Assembly: GCF_003635165.1 (NCBI RefSeq)
Contig: NZ_ML058606.1
Location: 186,001 to 250,000 of the forward strand
From: Burkholderia sp. Nafp2/4-1b
GTDB lineage: Bacteria > Pseudomonadota > Gammaproteobacteria > Burkholderiales > Burkholderiaceae
DNA: 64,000 bases
Reading direction: 5' to 3'
Shown here one piece after another: positions 43,538 to 54,225 of this stretch. The number at the start of each line of letters is the position of its first letter. Within the stretch, counting starts at the first letter, position 1. Below the pieces are notes generated by a model that had not been told where the DNA came from, ran no database searches, and saw only the letters and a program-made list of their open reading frames with translations. The position numbers and the translations under genes are program-made.

Positions 43538-44464
43538 ATGAAGACCAAGCTGATGGCCGCCGCGGCCGCCGCAATCCTGGCCATGCCGCTCGCGCATGCC
43601 GAGAAGATCGGCGTGACGATGGCATCGTTCGACGACACGTTCCTGACGATCCTGCGCAACAGCATCGGCGATGCGGCGAAGAAGGACGGCGCGACCGTGC
43701 AGATCGAGGACGGCGGCAACGACGTCGGCAAGCAGTTGAGCCAGGTCCAGAACATGATCGCGCAGAAGGTCGACGCGATCATCGTGAATCCGGTGGATAC
43801 CGATGCGACGCCGAAGATCACCAAGATGGTGACCGCCGCGAAGATTCCGCTCATCTACGTGAACCGCAAGCCGGTCGATTTCGACAAGCTGCCGGCCGGC
43901 GTCGCGGTGGTTGCGTCCGACGAGAAGCAGTCGGGCACGCTGCAGGCGCGCCAGGTGTGCAAGCTGCTCGGCGGCAAGGGCGACATCCTCGTGCTGATGG
44001 GCGAGCTGTCGAACGAGTCGGCGCGCGCGCGCACCAAGGACATCGAGGACGTGATCGCGACCAAGGACTGTTCCGGCATGAAGATCGTCGACAAGCGCGA
44101 AGGCAAGTGGAGCCGCACGCAGGGCCAGGACATCACGATGAACTGGCTGAGCTCCGGCACGAAGTTCGACGCGATCATTTCGAACAACGACGAGATGGCG
44201 ATCGGCGCGATCAACGCGCTGAAGGCCGCGCGCAAGCTGACGCCGAAGACGGTCGTCGCGGGCATCGACGCAACGCCGGACGGGCTCGCGGCGATGAAGA
44301 GCGGCGACCTGAAGGTGTCCGTCTATCAGAATGCGTCCGGGCAGGGCGCACAGGCCGTCGCGACCGCGCTCAAGCTGGCGACGAAGCAGCCGGTCGACCG
44401 CTACGTGAACGTGCCGTTCGAGCTCGTCACGCCGGAGAACATGAACCAGTACGCGAAGCACTGA
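43538..44464 (+). CDS. Inositol-type sugar ABC binding protein
   Basis: A 308-residue periplasmic binding protein of the ribose/inositol (peripla_BP_4) family. The signal peptide ends in AHA-E (about residue 22). EKIGVTMASFDDTFLTILRNS, GKQLSQVQNMIAQKVDAIIVNPVDTDA and ISNNDEMAIGAINALK follow the family. The operon context with iol genes points to myo-inositol as cargo (IbpA-like), which is inferred. ATG 43538 is chosen; a GTG at 43532 with closer GAGGAGA spacing is possible. Confidence 0.9.
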   Translation: MKTKLMAAAAAAILAMPLAHAEKIGVTMASFDDTFLTILRNSIGDAAKKDGATVQIEDGGNDVGKQLSQVQNMIAQKVDAIIVNPVDTDATPKITKMVTAAKIPLIYVNRKPVDFDKLPAGVAVVASDEKQSGTLQARQVCKLLGGKGDILVLMGELSNESARARTKDIEDVIATKDCSGMKIVDKREGKWSRTQGQDITMNWLSSGTKFDAIISNNDEMAIGAINALKAARKLTPKTVVAGIDATPDGLAAMKSGDLKVSVYQNASGQGAQAVATALKLATKQPVDRYVNVPFELVTPENMNQYAKH

Positions 44465-44532
44465 CCGTTTTTTCCGCTGAACTGCGCGGGCCCGGCGCGA
44501 CCGGGCTCGCGTGAGACTTTCGAGGAACGTCC

Positions 44533-46107
44533 ATGTTTACAGCCAGGATGGCGCGCTCGATGGCCAGCGAAAGCGCGCCGGCCGCTTCGTCCGCCGCGCC
44601 CGGTTCGTCCGGCGCTTCCACGGCCGATTGCCTGCTCGAGGTGCGCGGCGTCGGCAAGTCGTTTCCCGGCGTCGTCGCGCTCGACGGCGTGCAGTTTCGC
44701 GTGCGTCGCGGCACCGTGCATGCGCTGATGGGCGAGAACGGCGCCGGCAAGTCGACGCTGATGAAGATCATCGCCGGCGTCTATACGCCCGACCAGGGCG
44801 AGATCCTGATCAACGGCGAGCCCGTCGTGCTGAACGGCCCGCTCGACGCGCTGGATCGCGGGATCGCGATGATTCACCAGGAACTCAACCTGATGCCGTA
44901 CATGACGGTCGCGGAGAACATCTGGATTCGCCGCGAGCCGAAGAACCGCTTCGGGCTGATCGACCACGCCGAGCTGCGCCGCCGCACCGCCGCGCTGTTC
45001 GAGCGGCTGTCGATCGACATCGATCCGGAAGCCGACGTGCGCACGCTGACGGTCGCGAGCCGCCAGATGGTCGAGATCGCGAAGGCCGTGTCGTTCGACT
45101 CCGACGTGCTGATCATGGACGAGCCGACTTCCGCGCTGACCGAGAAGGAGGTCACGCACCTGTTCCGGATCATTCGCCAGCTGCGCGAGCAGGGCAAGGG
45201 CATCGTCTACATCACGCACAAGATGAACGAGCTGTTCGAGATCGCCGACGAGTTCTCGGTGTTCCGCGACGGCAAGTACATCGGCACGCATGCGTCGACC
45301 GACGTCACGCGCGACGACATCATCCGGATGATGGTCGGCCGCGAGATCACGCAGATGTTTCCGAAGGAAGAGGTGCCGATCGGCGACGTCGTGCTGGCCG
45401 TGAAGAACCTGAGCGTCGACGGCGTGTTCCGCGACGTCAGCTTCGAGCTGCGCGCGGGCGAGATCCTCGGCGTCGCGGGCCTCGTCGGCTCGGGGCGCTC
45501 GAACGTCGCGGAGGCGTTGTTCGGCGTCGTGCCGGCCACGTCGGGCGAGATCCGCATCCACGGCAAGCCGGTGCGCATCACCACGCCCGCGCAGGCGATG
45601 AAGCACGGGATGGCGTTCCTCACCGAGGACCGCAAGGACACCGGCTGCTTCCTGAATCTCGACCTGCTCGCGAACATGGAAGCGGCGGTGCTCAGCAACC
45701 GCTACGTGAGGTTCAACTTCGTGCGGCAGGCGCAACTCAAGCGCGACTGCGAGGAAATGAGCCGCATGCTGCGCGTGAAGACGCCCGGGCTGCACGAGGA
45801 AATCCAGAACCTGTCGGGCGGCAACCAGCAGAAGGTGCTGATCGGCCGCTGGTTGCTCACGCAACCGCGCATCCTGATCCTCGACGAGCCGACGCGCGGC
45901 ATCGACGTCGGCGCGAAGGCCGAGATCCACCGGCTCGTCAGCGCGCTCGCCGGCAAGGGCGTCGCGGTGCTGATGATCTCGTCGGAGATGCCGGAGGTGC
46001 TCGGCATGAGCGATCGCGTGATGGTGATGCACGAAGGCCGGATGACCGGCATCGTCGAACGCAAGGACGCCGACCAGGTCCGCATCATGGATCTGGCGTC
46101 GCGCTGA
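44533..46107 (+). CDS. Inositol-type sugar ABC ATPase (two-domain)
   Basis: A 524-residue RbsA/MglA-type protein with two ABC domains. The first has Walker [10 protein letters not shown], a serine-containing signature region and MDEPTSALT. The second has a degenerate Walker A (GLVGSGRSN), normal for the family, with [10 protein letters not shown] and LDEPTRGID. It drives import together with the binding protein and permease either side. The first 30 residues are Ala/Ser-rich and not conserved, so a later start is possible. Confidence 0.92.
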   Translation: MFTARMARSMASESAPAASSAAPGSSGASTADCLLEVRGVGKSFPGVVALDGVQFRVRRGTVHALMGENGAGKSTLMKIIAGVYTPDQGEILINGEPVVLNGPLDALDRGIAMIHQELNLMPYMTVAENIWIRREPKNRFGLIDHAELRRRTAALFERLSIDIDPEADVRTLTVASRQMVEIAKAVSFDSDVLIMDEPTSALTEKEVTHLFRIIRQLREQGKGIVYITHKMNELFEIADEFSVFRDGKYIGTHASTDVTRDDIIRMMVGREITQMFPKEEVPIGDVVLAVKNLSVDGVFRDVSFELRAGEILGVAGLVGSGRSNVAEALFGVVPATSGEIRIHGKPVRITTPAQAMKHGMAFLTEDRKDTGCFLNLDLLANMEAAVLSNRYVRFNFVRQAQLKRDCEEMSRMLRVKTPGLHEEIQNLSGGNQQKVLIGRWLLTQPRILILDEPTRGIDVGAKAEIHRLVSALAGKGVAVLMISSEMPEVLGMSDRVMVMHEGRMTGIVERKDADQVRIMDLASR

Positions 46108-46133
46108 GCCGCAACAAGCATGGAGACAATGAA

Positions 46134-47159
46134 ATGGGCAACCTGAATCCGGTCGCGGACGCGCAGTCCATGACGATCAAGACGCGGCACGCGAAGTGGC
46201 CGCCCGAGCTGAGCATCTTCCTGGTGCTGGTGGGCATCAGCCTGTTCTTCGAGGTGATCGGCTGGCTCGTCGTCGGCCAGAGCTTCCTGTTCAACGCGGA
46301 GCGGCTCGAGATCATCGTGCTGCAGATGGCCGTGATCGGCATCATCGCGGTCGGCGTGAACCTCGTGATCATCACGAGCGGCATCGACCTGTCGTCGGGC
46401 TCGGTCGTCGCCGCGGCGGCCGTCGTGTCGGCCAGCCTCGCGCAGGTGTCCGATTTCCCGCGCGCGGTGTTCCCGCACCTGACCGACCTGCCGATCATCT
46501 GGCCGGTGCTGGCCGGGGTGTGCGTCGGGCTGCTGGTGGGCTTGCTGAACGGTTCGCTGATCGCGCTGACCGGCATCCCGCCGTTCATCGCGACGCTCGG
46601 CACGATGGTCGCCGCGCGCGGCTTCGCGAAGTGGTTCACCAACGGGATGCCGGTATCGATGCTGACCGACCAGTTCGCGGCGATCGGTGCGGGGGCGAAC
46701 CCGGTGATCATCTTCGTCGTGGTGGCCGTGATCTTCCACGTCGTGCTGCGCTACACGCGCTTCGGCAAGTATACGTATGCAATCGGCGCGAACCGTCACG
46801 CGGCCGTCGTGTCGGGCATCAACGTGACGCGCCACCTGGTGTTCGTCTATGCGATCGCGGGCCTCCTGAGCGGGATCGCCGGCACCGTGACGGCCGCGCG
46901 GGCGATCTCCGGCCAGTCGGGCATGGGCGTGATGTACGAGCTCGATGCGATCGCGGCGGTCGTGATCGGCGGCACGTCGCTGTCCGGCGGGCTCGGGCGC
47001 GTGACCGGCACCGTGATCGGCGTGCTGATCCTCGGCGTGATGACGTCGGGCTTCACGTTCATCCGGATCGACGCGTACTACCAGGAGATGGTCAAGGGCG
47101 CGATCATCGTCGCGGCCGTGATCGCCGACCAGTACCGCAACAAGAAGTCGCGCCGCTGA
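46134..47159 (+). CDS. Inositol-type sugar ABC permease
   Basis: A 341-residue permease of the RbsC family with eight or more membrane helices. GVNLVIITSGIDLSSGSVVAAAA, GIPPFIATLGTM and GGTSLSGGLGRVTGTVIG match the family. ATG 46134 is in frame with a GGAG site eight bases upstream; another ATG five bases before is in a different frame. It completes the importer, and the following genes appear to belong to the same operon. Confidence 0.92.
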   Translation: MGNLNPVADAQSMTIKTRHAKWPPELSIFLVLVGISLFFEVIGWLVVGQSFLFNAERLEIIVLQMAVIGIIAVGVNLVIITSGIDLSSGSVVAAAAVVSASLAQVSDFPRAVFPHLTDLPIIWPVLAGVCVGLLVGLLNGSLIALTGIPPFIATLGTMVAARGFAKWFTNGMPVSMLTDQFAAIGAGANPVIIFVVVAVIFHVVLRYTRFGKYTYAIGANRHAAVVSGINVTRHLVFVYAIAGLLSGIAGTVTAARAISGQSGMGVMYELDAIAAVVIGGTSLSGGLGRVTGTVIGVLILGVMTSGFTFIRIDAYYQEMVKGAIIVAAVIADQYRNKKSRR

Positions 47160-47196
47160 CCGGCCGCGACCGCCCCTCCAACCGTCCGGGAAGAAA

Positions 47197-48108
47197 ATGA
47201 AGATCGCTCTGGATCCCTACATGATTCGCCACCTGCCGCTCGACCGGCTGCCGCACGCGGTCGCCGAGCTCGGCTACGACCAGATCGAGCTGTCGCCGCG
47301 CAGCGACTTTCTCGACTGGTGGGTGATGCCGCGCGCGACGCGCGAGCGCATGGCCGCGTTCCGGCAGGCACTGCGCGCAAGCGGCGTGGGCCTTGCATCG
47401 CTGCAGCCGATGTACCGCTGGGCCAGCCCGTTCGACGACGAGCGGCAATGGGCGGTGCGCTGCTGGAAGAAGGCGATCGAGGTCGCGATCGAGATGGAAT
47501 GCACGCTGATGGTGTCCGAGTTCGGGCGCGGCGCGTCGCCGGAGCGCTCGGTCGGCGAGCGGCCGGGCGCGAACCCGAAGGAGCTGTGCGAGGCCGCGTG
47601 GTTCCGTTCGATGGACGAGCTGCTGCCGATCCTCGAGCGCGAACGCATCGTGCTGTCGGTCGAGCCGCATCCGGAAGACTGGATCGAACAGCTGCAGCCG
47701 GCGAGCGACATCGTCACGAACATCGGTTCGCCGTCGCTGAAACTGTCGTACATCGCACCGCACACGTTCTACTACGGCGACGACATGGCCGCGATGATCG
47801 CGCAGGCCGCACCGATCCTCGCGCACGTGCGCGTGGCCGACACCTTCGATCACCGCAAGAGCAGCCAGCTGCGCTACATCGTGAACCCGCCCGGCTCGAA
47901 CCAGATCCGCGTGCACCAGCATCTCGACATCGGGCAGGGCGAGATCGACTGGGACGTGTTTTTCCGCGCGCTCGGCGCGGCCGGCTTCGACGGCGTGATG
48001 TCGTCGTGCGTGTTCGCGTGGGAGGACCGCGCGGAAGCGTCGTCGCGCTATATGCGCGAGACGATCCAGCGCTACGTCGAGCGCCATTTCGAGCACGCGG
48101 TGCGCTGA
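47197..48108 (+). CDS. TIM-barrel sugar isomerase/epimerase (first)
   Basis: A 303-residue xylose-isomerase-like TIM-barrel protein. [35 protein letters not shown] opens the barrel, and [18 protein letters not shown] and [14 protein letters not shown] mark the metal-binding face. In iol loci such proteins are IolI-like inosose isomerases or related epimerases; the exact reaction is not told by sequence. It follows the permease by 37 bases. Confidence 0.85.
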   Translation: MKIALDPYMIRHLPLDRLPHAVAELGYDQIELSPRSDFLDWWVMPRATRERMAAFRQALRASGVGLASLQPMYRWASPFDDERQWAVRCWKKAIEVAIEMECTLMVSEFGRGASPERSVGERPGANPKELCEAAWFRSMDELLPILERERIVLSVEPHPEDWIEQLQPASDIVTNIGSPSLKLSYIAPHTFYYGDDMAAMIAQAAPILAHVRVADTFDHRKSSQLRYIVNPPGSNQIRVHQHLDIGQGEIDWDVFFRALGAAGFDGVMSSCVFAWEDRAEASSRYMRETIQRYVERHFEHAVR

Positions 48109-48170
48109 CAGATAACCGACGGCGCGGCACGGGTCGCGCCGCTGATGAACGAACGACTGGAGATATCCGG

Positions 48171-49184
48171 ATGACCTTGCAAATCGGCGTGATCGGCTGT
48201 GGCGCGATCGGCCAGGACCATATCCGCAGGCTCACGCGCACGCTGTCCGGCGCAAGAGTGGTGGCCGTCAACGACATCGATCCGCAGCAGGCGCGCGATG
48301 CGGTGACGAAGTATGGGCTCGATGCGGAAATCTACGGCGACGGCCACGAGGTGGTCGCGGCCGCCGACGTGCAGGCCGTGCTCGTCACGTCGTGGGGGCC
48401 GACGCACGAAGCGTTCGTGCTCGACGCAATCGCGCACGGCAAGCCGGTGTTCTGCGAGAAGCCGCTCGCGGTGACGGCCGAAGGCTGCATGCGCATCGTC
48501 GAGGCCGAGGTCGCGCACGGCAAGCGGCTCGTGCAGGTCGGTTTCATGCGGCCGTACGACGAAGGCTATCGCGCGCTGAAGCGCGTGATCGACAGCGGCG
48601 AGATCGGCGCGCCGCTGATGCTCCATTGCGCGCACCGCAACCAGTCGGTCGGCGAGCGCTACACGACCGACATGGCGATCACTGACACGCTGATCCATGA
48701 GCTCGACGTGCTGCGCTGGCTGCTCGGCGAGGACTACGCGAGCGCGCAGGTCGTCTATCCGAAGAAGACGCGCCACGCGAGCGCGCATCTCGCCGATCCG
48801 CAGATCGTGCTGCTCGAAACCGCGAGCGGCGTGCGCATCGACGTCGAGATCTTCGTGAACTGCCAGTACGGCTACGACATCCAGTGCGAGGTGGTCGGCG
48901 AGAACGGTATCGCGAAGCTGCCCGATCCGCCCGCGATCGGGCTGAAGCACGCGGCGCGGCAGTCGGTCGAGATCATGACCGACTGGAAGGAGCGCTTCAT
49001 CGCGTCGTACGACGTCGAGCTGCAGGCGTTCATCGACGGCGTGCGGCAGGGGGCGCTGACCGGTCCGTCCGCCTGGGACGGCTATGCGGCGGCGGTCGCG
49101 GCCGACGCGTGCGTGCGCGCGCAAAAGAGCAGGGCGGTCGAGTCGATCGCGATGGCCGAACGCCCGGCGTTCTATCGCGGTTGA
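48171..49184 (+). CDS. iolG: Inositol 2-dehydrogenase IolG
   Basis: A 337-residue Gfo/Idh/MocA dehydrogenase. The N-terminal NAD fold reads [13 protein letters not shown], then CEKPLA with the catalytic-type Lys, and [32 protein letters not shown] follow, which is characteristic of IolG. It oxidises myo-inositol to 2-keto-myo-inositol, the first catabolic step. A GGAG site precedes the ATG. Confidence 0.92.
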   Translation: MTLQIGVIGCGAIGQDHIRRLTRTLSGARVVAVNDIDPQQARDAVTKYGLDAEIYGDGHEVVAAADVQAVLVTSWGPTHEAFVLDAIAHGKPVFCEKPLAVTAEGCMRIVEAEVAHGKRLVQVGFMRPYDEGYRALKRVIDSGEIGAPLMLHCAHRNQSVGERYTTDMAITDTLIHELDVLRWLLGEDYASAQVVYPKKTRHASAHLADPQIVLLETASGVRIDVEIFVNCQYGYDIQCEVVGENGIAKLPDPPAIGLKHAARQSVEIMTDWKERFIASYDVELQAFIDGVRQGALTGPSAWDGYAAAVAADACVRAQKSRAVESIAMAERPAFYRG

Positions 49185-49269
49185 ACAGGCTGAACCGACT
49201 CACACCGGGCCGCGCGGACATGCGGCCATGCTCGCGGCCGCGCGCCGCTTTCCTGCCGGACTGACCGAC

Positions 49270-50196
49270 ATGACGATGAAGATTGGCTGCGCGCCCTGCT
49301 GTTGGGGCGTCGATGACGTGAAGAACCCGCACCTGCCGCCGTGGCGGCACGTGCTCGCCGAAGCGGCGCAGGCCGGGTACTCGGGCATCGAGCTCGGCCC
49401 GTACGGCTACATCCCGCTCGAACTCGACGTCGTGAGCGCGGAGCTCGACCGGCAGCGCCTGAGCATCACCGCCGGCACGATCTTCGACGACCTGGTGTCC
49501 CCGGAGAACCTGCCGAACCTGCTGCGCCAGACGCGCGAGATCTGCGCGCTGATCACGCGGCTGCCGAAGCTGCCGACGCAGCCGGGCCAGCGCTATGCGG
49601 CGCCGTACCTGGTCGTGATGGACTGGGGGCACGAGGAGCGCGACTACGCGGCCGGCCACGCAGATCGTGCACCGCGCCTGTCCGCCGAACGCTGGGCGCG
49701 AATGGTCGACCACATCCGCCAGATCGCGACGGTTGCGCGCGACGAGTTCGGCGTGCGCGCGGTGATTCATCCGCATGCGGGCGGCTACATCGAGTTCGCG
49801 GACGAGATCGACCGGATCGTCGCGGACATCGCGGCCGATACGGCCGGCCTCTGTCTCGACACCGGCCACCTGTACTACTCGGGGATGGATCCCGACACAT
49901 GGCTGCGCCGTCACGCGGCGCGCCTCGACTACGTGCATTTCAAGGACATCGACGCGGCCGTGTACGACGCGGTGATGGGCGAGCACATCGCGTTCTTCGC
50001 GGCCTGCGCGCGCGGCGTGATGTGCCCGATCGGCAACGGCGTGCTCGACTACCGCGCGATCCGCCGTGCGCTCGACGACATCGGCTATGCCGGCTACATC
50101 ACGATCGAACAGGAACGCGATCCGCGCAATGCCGGCACGAGCCTGCGCGACGTCGCGGCGAGCCGCGCGTTTCTCGCATCGGCCGGATTCGCGTAA
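49270..50196 (+). CDS. TIM-barrel sugar isomerase/epimerase (second)
   Basis: A 308-residue TIM-barrel protein starting MTMKIGCAPCCWGVDD, which resembles the IolE/IolI group: GYSGIELGPYGY, HPHAGGYIEF, LDTGHLYYSG, VHFKDID and ITIEQERDP. It could be a second inosose dehydratase or an inosose isomerase for another inositol stereoisomer. The start ATG lies in a 85-base gap after iolG. The reaction is not settled. Confidence 0.82.
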   Translation: MTMKIGCAPCCWGVDDVKNPHLPPWRHVLAEAAQAGYSGIELGPYGYIPLELDVVSAELDRQRLSITAGTIFDDLVSPENLPNLLRQTREICALITRLPKLPTQPGQRYAAPYLVVMDWGHEERDYAAGHADRAPRLSAERWARMVDHIRQIATVARDEFGVRAVIHPHAGGYIEFADEIDRIVADIAADTAGLCLDTGHLYYSGMDPDTWLRRHAARLDYVHFKDIDAAVYDAVMGEHIAFFAACARGVMCPIGNGVLDYRAIRRALDDIGYAGYITIEQERDPRNAGTSLRDVAASRAFLASAGFA

Positions 50197-50264
50197 GCGC
50201 GAGCGACGGCTCGCACCTCTGAACCCATTCTGAACACCCGAATACAGACAGGAACACGACAATC

Positions 50265-51437
50265 ATGATCGACGGACAGATTCTGCTCGGCCATTCGATT
50301 CGCTGGGGCATGGTCGGCGGCGGGCTCGGCAGCCAGATCGGCTACAGCCACCGCTCGGCCGCCTTGCGCGACGGCAGCTTCCAGCTGGTCGCCGGCGCGT
50401 TCGACATCGATGCCGAACGCGGTCGACAGTTCGGCGTGAAGCTCGGCGTCGATGCGGACCGCTGCTATCCCGACTACCGGACGATGTTCGATGCCGAGGC
50501 GAAGCGTGCCGACGGTATCCGCGCGGTGTCGATCGCGACGCCGAACAACACGCACTTCGAGATCTGCCGCGCGGCGCTGAATGCGGGGCTGCACGTGGTC
50601 TGCGAGAAGCCGCTGTGCTTCACGACGGAAGAGGCCGAGGCGCTGCAGCGGCTGTCGGTCGAGAAGAACCGCATCGTCGGCGTCGCGTACGGCTATTCCG
50701 GACACCAGATGATCGAGCAGGCACGCGAGATGATCGCGCGCGGCGATCTCGGCGAGATCCGCATCGTGCAGATGCAGTTCGCGCACGGCTTCCATAGCGA
50801 AGGTGTCGAGGCCGCGAGCGCGGCCGCGCGGTGGCGCGTCGATCCGAAGTTCGCGGGCCCGAGCTACGTGCTCGGCGACATCGGCACGCATCCGCTGTAC
50901 ATCTCGGAAGTGATGGCGCCCGAGCTGAAGATCAAGCGTCTGATGTGTTCGCGGCAGAGCTTCGTGAAGAGCCGCGCGCCGCTCGAGGACAACGCGTTCA
51001 CGATCATGGAATACGACACCGGCGCGATCGGCTACGTGTGGTCGAGCGCGGTGAACGCGGGCTCGATGCACGGACAGAAGGTACGTGTGATCGGTTCGAA
51101 GGCGAGCGTCGAATGGTGGGACGAGCATCCGAACCAGTTGCGCTACGAGATCCAGGGGCAGCCCGCGCAGGTGCTCGATCGCGGGATGCCGTACCTGCAT
51201 CCGAACGCAACGCGCGAGGATCGCATCGGCGCCGGGCATCCGGAAGGGCTGTTCGAAGCGTGGTCGAATCTGTACGCGCGCTTCGCGCTCGCGATGGACG
51301 CCGCCGATCGCGGCGACGCGCAGGCGTTGAAGAACATCCGCTTTCCGGACGTCCACGCGGGTGTCGAAGGTGTGCGCTGGGTCGAGAACTGCGTGCGGTC
51401 CGCCGATGCGGGCGGCGTGTGGGTCGACTATCGATGA
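50265..51437 (+). CDS. Second Gfo/Idh/MocA dehydrogenase
   Basis: A 390-residue oxidoreductase. The NAD fold begins RWGMVGGGLGSQIGYSH and the catalytic motif is CEKPLCFT. The C-terminal domain includes DIGTHPLYISEVM and AGSMHGQKVRVIGSKASVEWWDEHPNQL. It is longer than IolG and belongs to another branch, perhaps acting on scyllo- or chiro-inositol or a related sugar. It closes the plus-strand catabolic run. Confidence 0.85.
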   Translation: MIDGQILLGHSIRWGMVGGGLGSQIGYSHRSAALRDGSFQLVAGAFDIDAERGRQFGVKLGVDADRCYPDYRTMFDAEAKRADGIRAVSIATPNNTHFEICRAALNAGLHVVCEKPLCFTTEEAEALQRLSVEKNRIVGVAYGYSGHQMIEQAREMIARGDLGEIRIVQMQFAHGFHSEGVEAASAAARWRVDPKFAGPSYVLGDIGTHPLYISEVMAPELKIKRLMCSRQSFVKSRAPLEDNAFTIMEYDTGAIGYVWSSAVNAGSMHGQKVRVIGSKASVEWWDEHPNQLRYEIQGQPAQVLDRGMPYLHPNATREDRIGAGHPEGLFEAWSNLYARFALAMDAADRGDAQALKNIRFPDVHAGVEGVRWVENCVRSADAGGVWVDYR

Positions 51438-51513
51438 GCGAACGGCGGCCGATGCGCGGCGTCGACCAGCGGCCGTGAGCGGCTGTCGGCTGCCGCGGCG
51501 CTACCGTCCGTCT

Positions 51514-51531
51514 GGGCGTCGGTAAACGCCC
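51514..51531 (+). terminator. Possible terminator after the inositol operon
   Basis: GGGCGT and ACGCCC pair around CGGTAA, followed by TAATCTTTA, a weak intrinsic terminator shape about 80 bases after the dehydrogenase stop. Confidence 0.4.
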
Positions 51532-51536
51532 TAATC

Positions 51537-51573
51537 TTTACGGCGCGGCGACCCCGTTGGACAATCGTTCCAA
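51537..51573 (+). promoter_or_regulatory. Candidate rpiR promoter with overlapping dyad
   Basis: TTTACG (51537-51542), 17 bases, and GACAAT (51560-51565) form a possible promoter. The dyad TTGGA-N7-TCCAA (51557-51573) covers the -10, which would suit autorepression. Its spacing is one base shorter than in the iolC-promoter sites. Confidence 0.4.
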
Positions 51574-51743
51574 CCCAGCCGTGGAGCGTGTGCAGGTGAT
51601 GATCGAGCGCGTGGGAGCGAGCGTGCGGCACGGGCCGTGCCGCAAACGTGATTAAATTCGCCCTTCATGCATGTATACAGGTGAGCCCCGGGCCGCGTCC
51701 GCAAGCTGCGCGCGCATCGGGGCCGTCAACTTCGCGCTATCCG

Positions 51744-52628
51744 ATGAGTTCATCCGAGAAACCACCCGCCACCGTCGAGGCGTTCCTGCAGCATCTGACG
51801 CAGGAGTACGACGGCCTCAGCAATCGCCTGAAGGTGATTGCGCGTCACGTGGAAACGCATCGGGACCAGCTTGGGCTGGAAGGCATCCAGTCGCTCGCGG
51901 AGGCGTGCGGCGTGCAGCCGTCGGCCGTCGTGCGGTTCGCGAAGCATTTCGGCTTCTCGGGCTTCTCCGAGATGCAGCGCCTGTTCCGCGAGGGCCTTGC
52001 CCAGCAGATCGCGCCGGGCCGCGCGTACAACCTGCGCGTACGCGACGTGATCGAATCGGGCTCGTCGAGCCTGCAGCCTGAACAGATCGCCGACGAATTC
52101 ATCAAGGGCAGCATTGCCGGCATGCAGCAGCTGCGCCAGACGCTCGACCCGCACGCGCTCGCACAGGCCGTCGACCTGCTCGCCGATACGCAGGCGATCT
52201 GGATCGCCGGCTCGCGCCGCGCGTTTCCGATCGCCGTGTATCTCGACTACGCGCTGCAGCACACCGACAAGCGCATCGGTCTGTTCAGCGCGCTCGGCAG
52301 CATGCATCTCGGCCAGATCCGCTCGGTGCGCGAGGGCGACGTGATGATCGTGATCTCGTTCATGCCGTATGCGGAAGAGACGGTGCAGGTCGCGCAGCAG
52401 GCCGTGCAGCGCGGCGCGCGCCTGATCGCGATCACCGACAGCCGGATGAGCCCGCTCGCGCGGGAGGCCGAGGTGACGCTGATGGTGCAGGACAGCGCGA
52501 CGTTCGGGTTCCGCGCGCTGACCGCGACGATGGGTCTCGCGCAGAGCCTGTTCGTCGCGCTCGCGTACCGGCTCGAACTGTCGTACCTGCCGACCGCCGA
52601 CGGCGCACATGGCACGAAGGCCGGCTGA
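51744..52628 (+). CDS. RpiR/MurR-type regulator, probable IolR
   Basis: A 294-residue RpiR-family protein: an N-terminal helix-turn-helix (about 20-95, with GIQSLAEACGVQPSAVVRFAKHFGFSGFSEMQR) and a SIS sugar-phosphate-binding domain (about 140-270, WIAGSRRAFPIAVYLDYAL, SFMPYAEETV). Position at the end of the inositol run makes it the likely repressor of both iol operons, sensing an inositol intermediate; this is inferred. It is convergent with mmsA. Confidence 0.88.
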   Translation: MSSSEKPPATVEAFLQHLTQEYDGLSNRLKVIARHVETHRDQLGLEGIQSLAEACGVQPSAVVRFAKHFGFSGFSEMQRLFREGLAQQIAPGRAYNLRVRDVIESGSSSLQPEQIADEFIKGSIAGMQQLRQTLDPHALAQAVDLLADTQAIWIAGSRRAFPIAVYLDYALQHTDKRIGLFSALGSMHLGQIRSVREGDVMIVISFMPYAEETVQVAQQAVQRGARLIAITDSRMSPLAREAEVTLMVQDSATFGFRALTATMGLAQSLFVALAYRLELSYLPTADGAHGTKAG

Positions 52629-52645
52629 CGCCTGCCTTTGATCTG

Positions 52646-52673
52646 CCCGCCGCCCGCCGCCCGCCGCCCGCGG
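52646..52673. repeat. 7-bp tandem repeat
   Basis: CCCGCCG occurs three times and CCCGCGG once in tandem in the gap between the regulator and mmsA. It supplies one arm of a hairpin. Confidence 0.75.
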
Positions 52674-52691
52674 CTCCCGCCGGCGGGCGGC
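52656..52691. terminator. Hairpin between convergent rpiR and mmsA
   Basis: GCCGCCCGCCG (52656-52666) pairs with CGGCGGGCGGC (52681-52691), a perfect 11-bp stem with a 14-base loop. No clear U-run follows, so it is a possible factor-aided or bidirectional terminator. Confidence 0.45.
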
Positions 52692-52704
52692 TTGCCGATT
52701 ACGC

Positions 52705-54225
52705 TTACTTCGCGGTCGGCATCGCGAACTCGGCGCCCTTGCCGATGCTCGACGCCCAGCGCTGCATCACCGACTTCTGGCGCGTATAGAAGCGCACGCC
52801 TTCCTCGCCGTAAGCGTGCATGTCGCCGAACAGGCTCTTCTTCCAGCCGCCGAAGCCGTGCCAGGCCATCGGCACCGGAATCGGCACGTTGATGCCGACC
52901 ATGCCGACCTGGATGCGCCGCGCGAATTCGCGCGCGATGCCGCCATCGCTCGTGTAGCACGCGACGCCGTTGCCGAACTCGTGCGCGTTGATCAGGTCGA
53001 CGGCTTCGCCGAAGTCCTTCACGCGCACGCAGCCGAGCACCGGCCCGAAGATCTCTTCCTTGTAGATGCGCATGTCGGGCGTCACGTGGTCGAACAGCGT
53101 GCCGCCGGTGAAGAAGCCTTCTTCGCGGCCCGGCACGCGCAGCCCGCGGCCGTCGACCACCAGTTGCGCGCCCTCACTGACGCCTTGCTCGATATAGCCT
53201 TCGATGCGCTTGAGCGCTTCGCCGGTGACGATCGGCCCCATCTCGACTTCCGGCGACATCCCGTCGCCGATCACCAGCTTGCGCGCGCGCTCGGCGACCG
53301 CCGGCACGATCTTGTCGGCCACGTCGCCGACCAGCACCGCGATGCTGATCGCCATGCAGCGCTCGCCGGCCGAGCCATACGCGGCGCCGATCAGCGCGTC
53401 GACCGCCTGTTCGATGTTCGCGTCGGGCATCACGACGAGGTGGTTCTTCGCGCCGCCGAGCGCCTGCACGCGCTTGCCCGACTGCACCGCGCGCTGCTGC
53501 ACGTAGGCCGCGATCGGCGTCGAGCCGACGAAGCTGACGGCCTGCACGTCCGGGTGGTCGAGGAGAGCGTCGACCGCGCCCTTGCCGCCCTGCACGACGT
53601 TGAACACGCCGGCGGGCAGGCCGGCCTGCGTGAGCAGGTCGGCGATGAACAGCGCCGCCGACGGGTCGCGCTCGCTCGGCTTCAGCACGAACGTGTTGCC
53701 CGTCGCGAGCGCGACCGGGAACATCCAGCACGGCACCATGCACGGGAAGTTGAACGGCGTGATGCCCGCGACGACGCCGAGCGGCTGGCGCATCGTCCAG
53801 TTGTCGATGCCGGTGCTGACCTGGTCGGTGAAGTCGCCCTTCAGCAGTTGCGGCACGCCGCATGCGAATTCGATGATGTCGATGCCGCGCGCGACTTCGC
53901 CCTGCGCATCGGAGAACACCTTGCCGTGCTCGGCCGTGATGATCGCGGCCAGCGTGTCGCGGTGTTCGTTCATCAGTTGCAGGAAGCGGTGCAGCACGCG
54001 CGCGCGGCGGATTGGCGGCGTGTCGGCCCAGGCCGGGAACGCGGCGTGGGCGGAGGCGACCGCCTGCTCGACTTCGCTGTCGTCGGCGAGTGCGACGCGG
54101 CGCACCGCGCGGCCGAGTGCCGGATTGAGGACGTCCTGGAAGCGGCCGCTGCGGCCGGCAACCGGCGCGCCGTCGATGTAGTGGCCGACGTCGGCGTCGG
54201 ACGTGTACGCGGGAACCGTGGTCAT
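52705..54225 (-). CDS. mmsA: CoA-acylating methylmalonate-semialdehyde dehydrogenase
   Basis: A 506-residue aldehyde dehydrogenase of the MmsA/IolA type, which converts malonate semialdehyde (last inositol step) and methylmalonate semialdehyde to acetyl-CoA and propionyl-CoA. Marks are [32 protein letters not shown] and the catalytic Cys in [11 protein letters not shown], plus [10 protein letters not shown]. Position next to the iol cluster supports IolA; the name mmsA is used since valine breakdown is also possible. It is divergent from a LysR gene. Confidence 0.94.
   Translation of the reverse strand: MTTVPAYTSDADVGHYIDGAPVAGRSGRFQDVLNPALGRAVRRVALADDSEVEQAVASAHAAFPAWADTPPIRRARVLHRFLQLMNEHRDTLAAIITAEHGKVFSDAQGEVARGIDIIEFACGVPQLLKGDFTDQVSTGIDNWTMRQPLGVVAGITPFNFPCMVPCWMFPVALATGNTFVLKPSERDPSAALFIADLLTQAGLPAGVFNVVQGGKGAVDALLDHPDVQAVSFVGSTPIAAYVQQRAVQSGKRVQALGGAKNHLVVMPDANIEQAVDALIGAAYGSAGERCMAISIAVLVGDVADKIVPAVAERARKLVIGDGMSPEVEMGPIVTGEALKRIEGYIEQGVSEGAQLVVDGRGLRVPGREEGFFTGGTLFDHVTPDMRIYKEEIFGPVLGCVRVKDFGEAVDLINAHEFGNGVACYTSDGGIAREFARRIQVGMVGINVPIPVPMAWHGFGGWKKSLFGDMHAYGEEGVRFYTRQKSVMQRWASSIGKGAEFAMPTAK

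Larger units (their letters stand above)
51438..51743. other. Gap before the RpiR gene
   Basis: This 306-base gap holds no gene. Signals seen are a hairpin at 51514-51531, a candidate promoter and dyad at 51537-51573, and a TGTATACA palindrome at 51672-51679. Confidence 0.6.
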
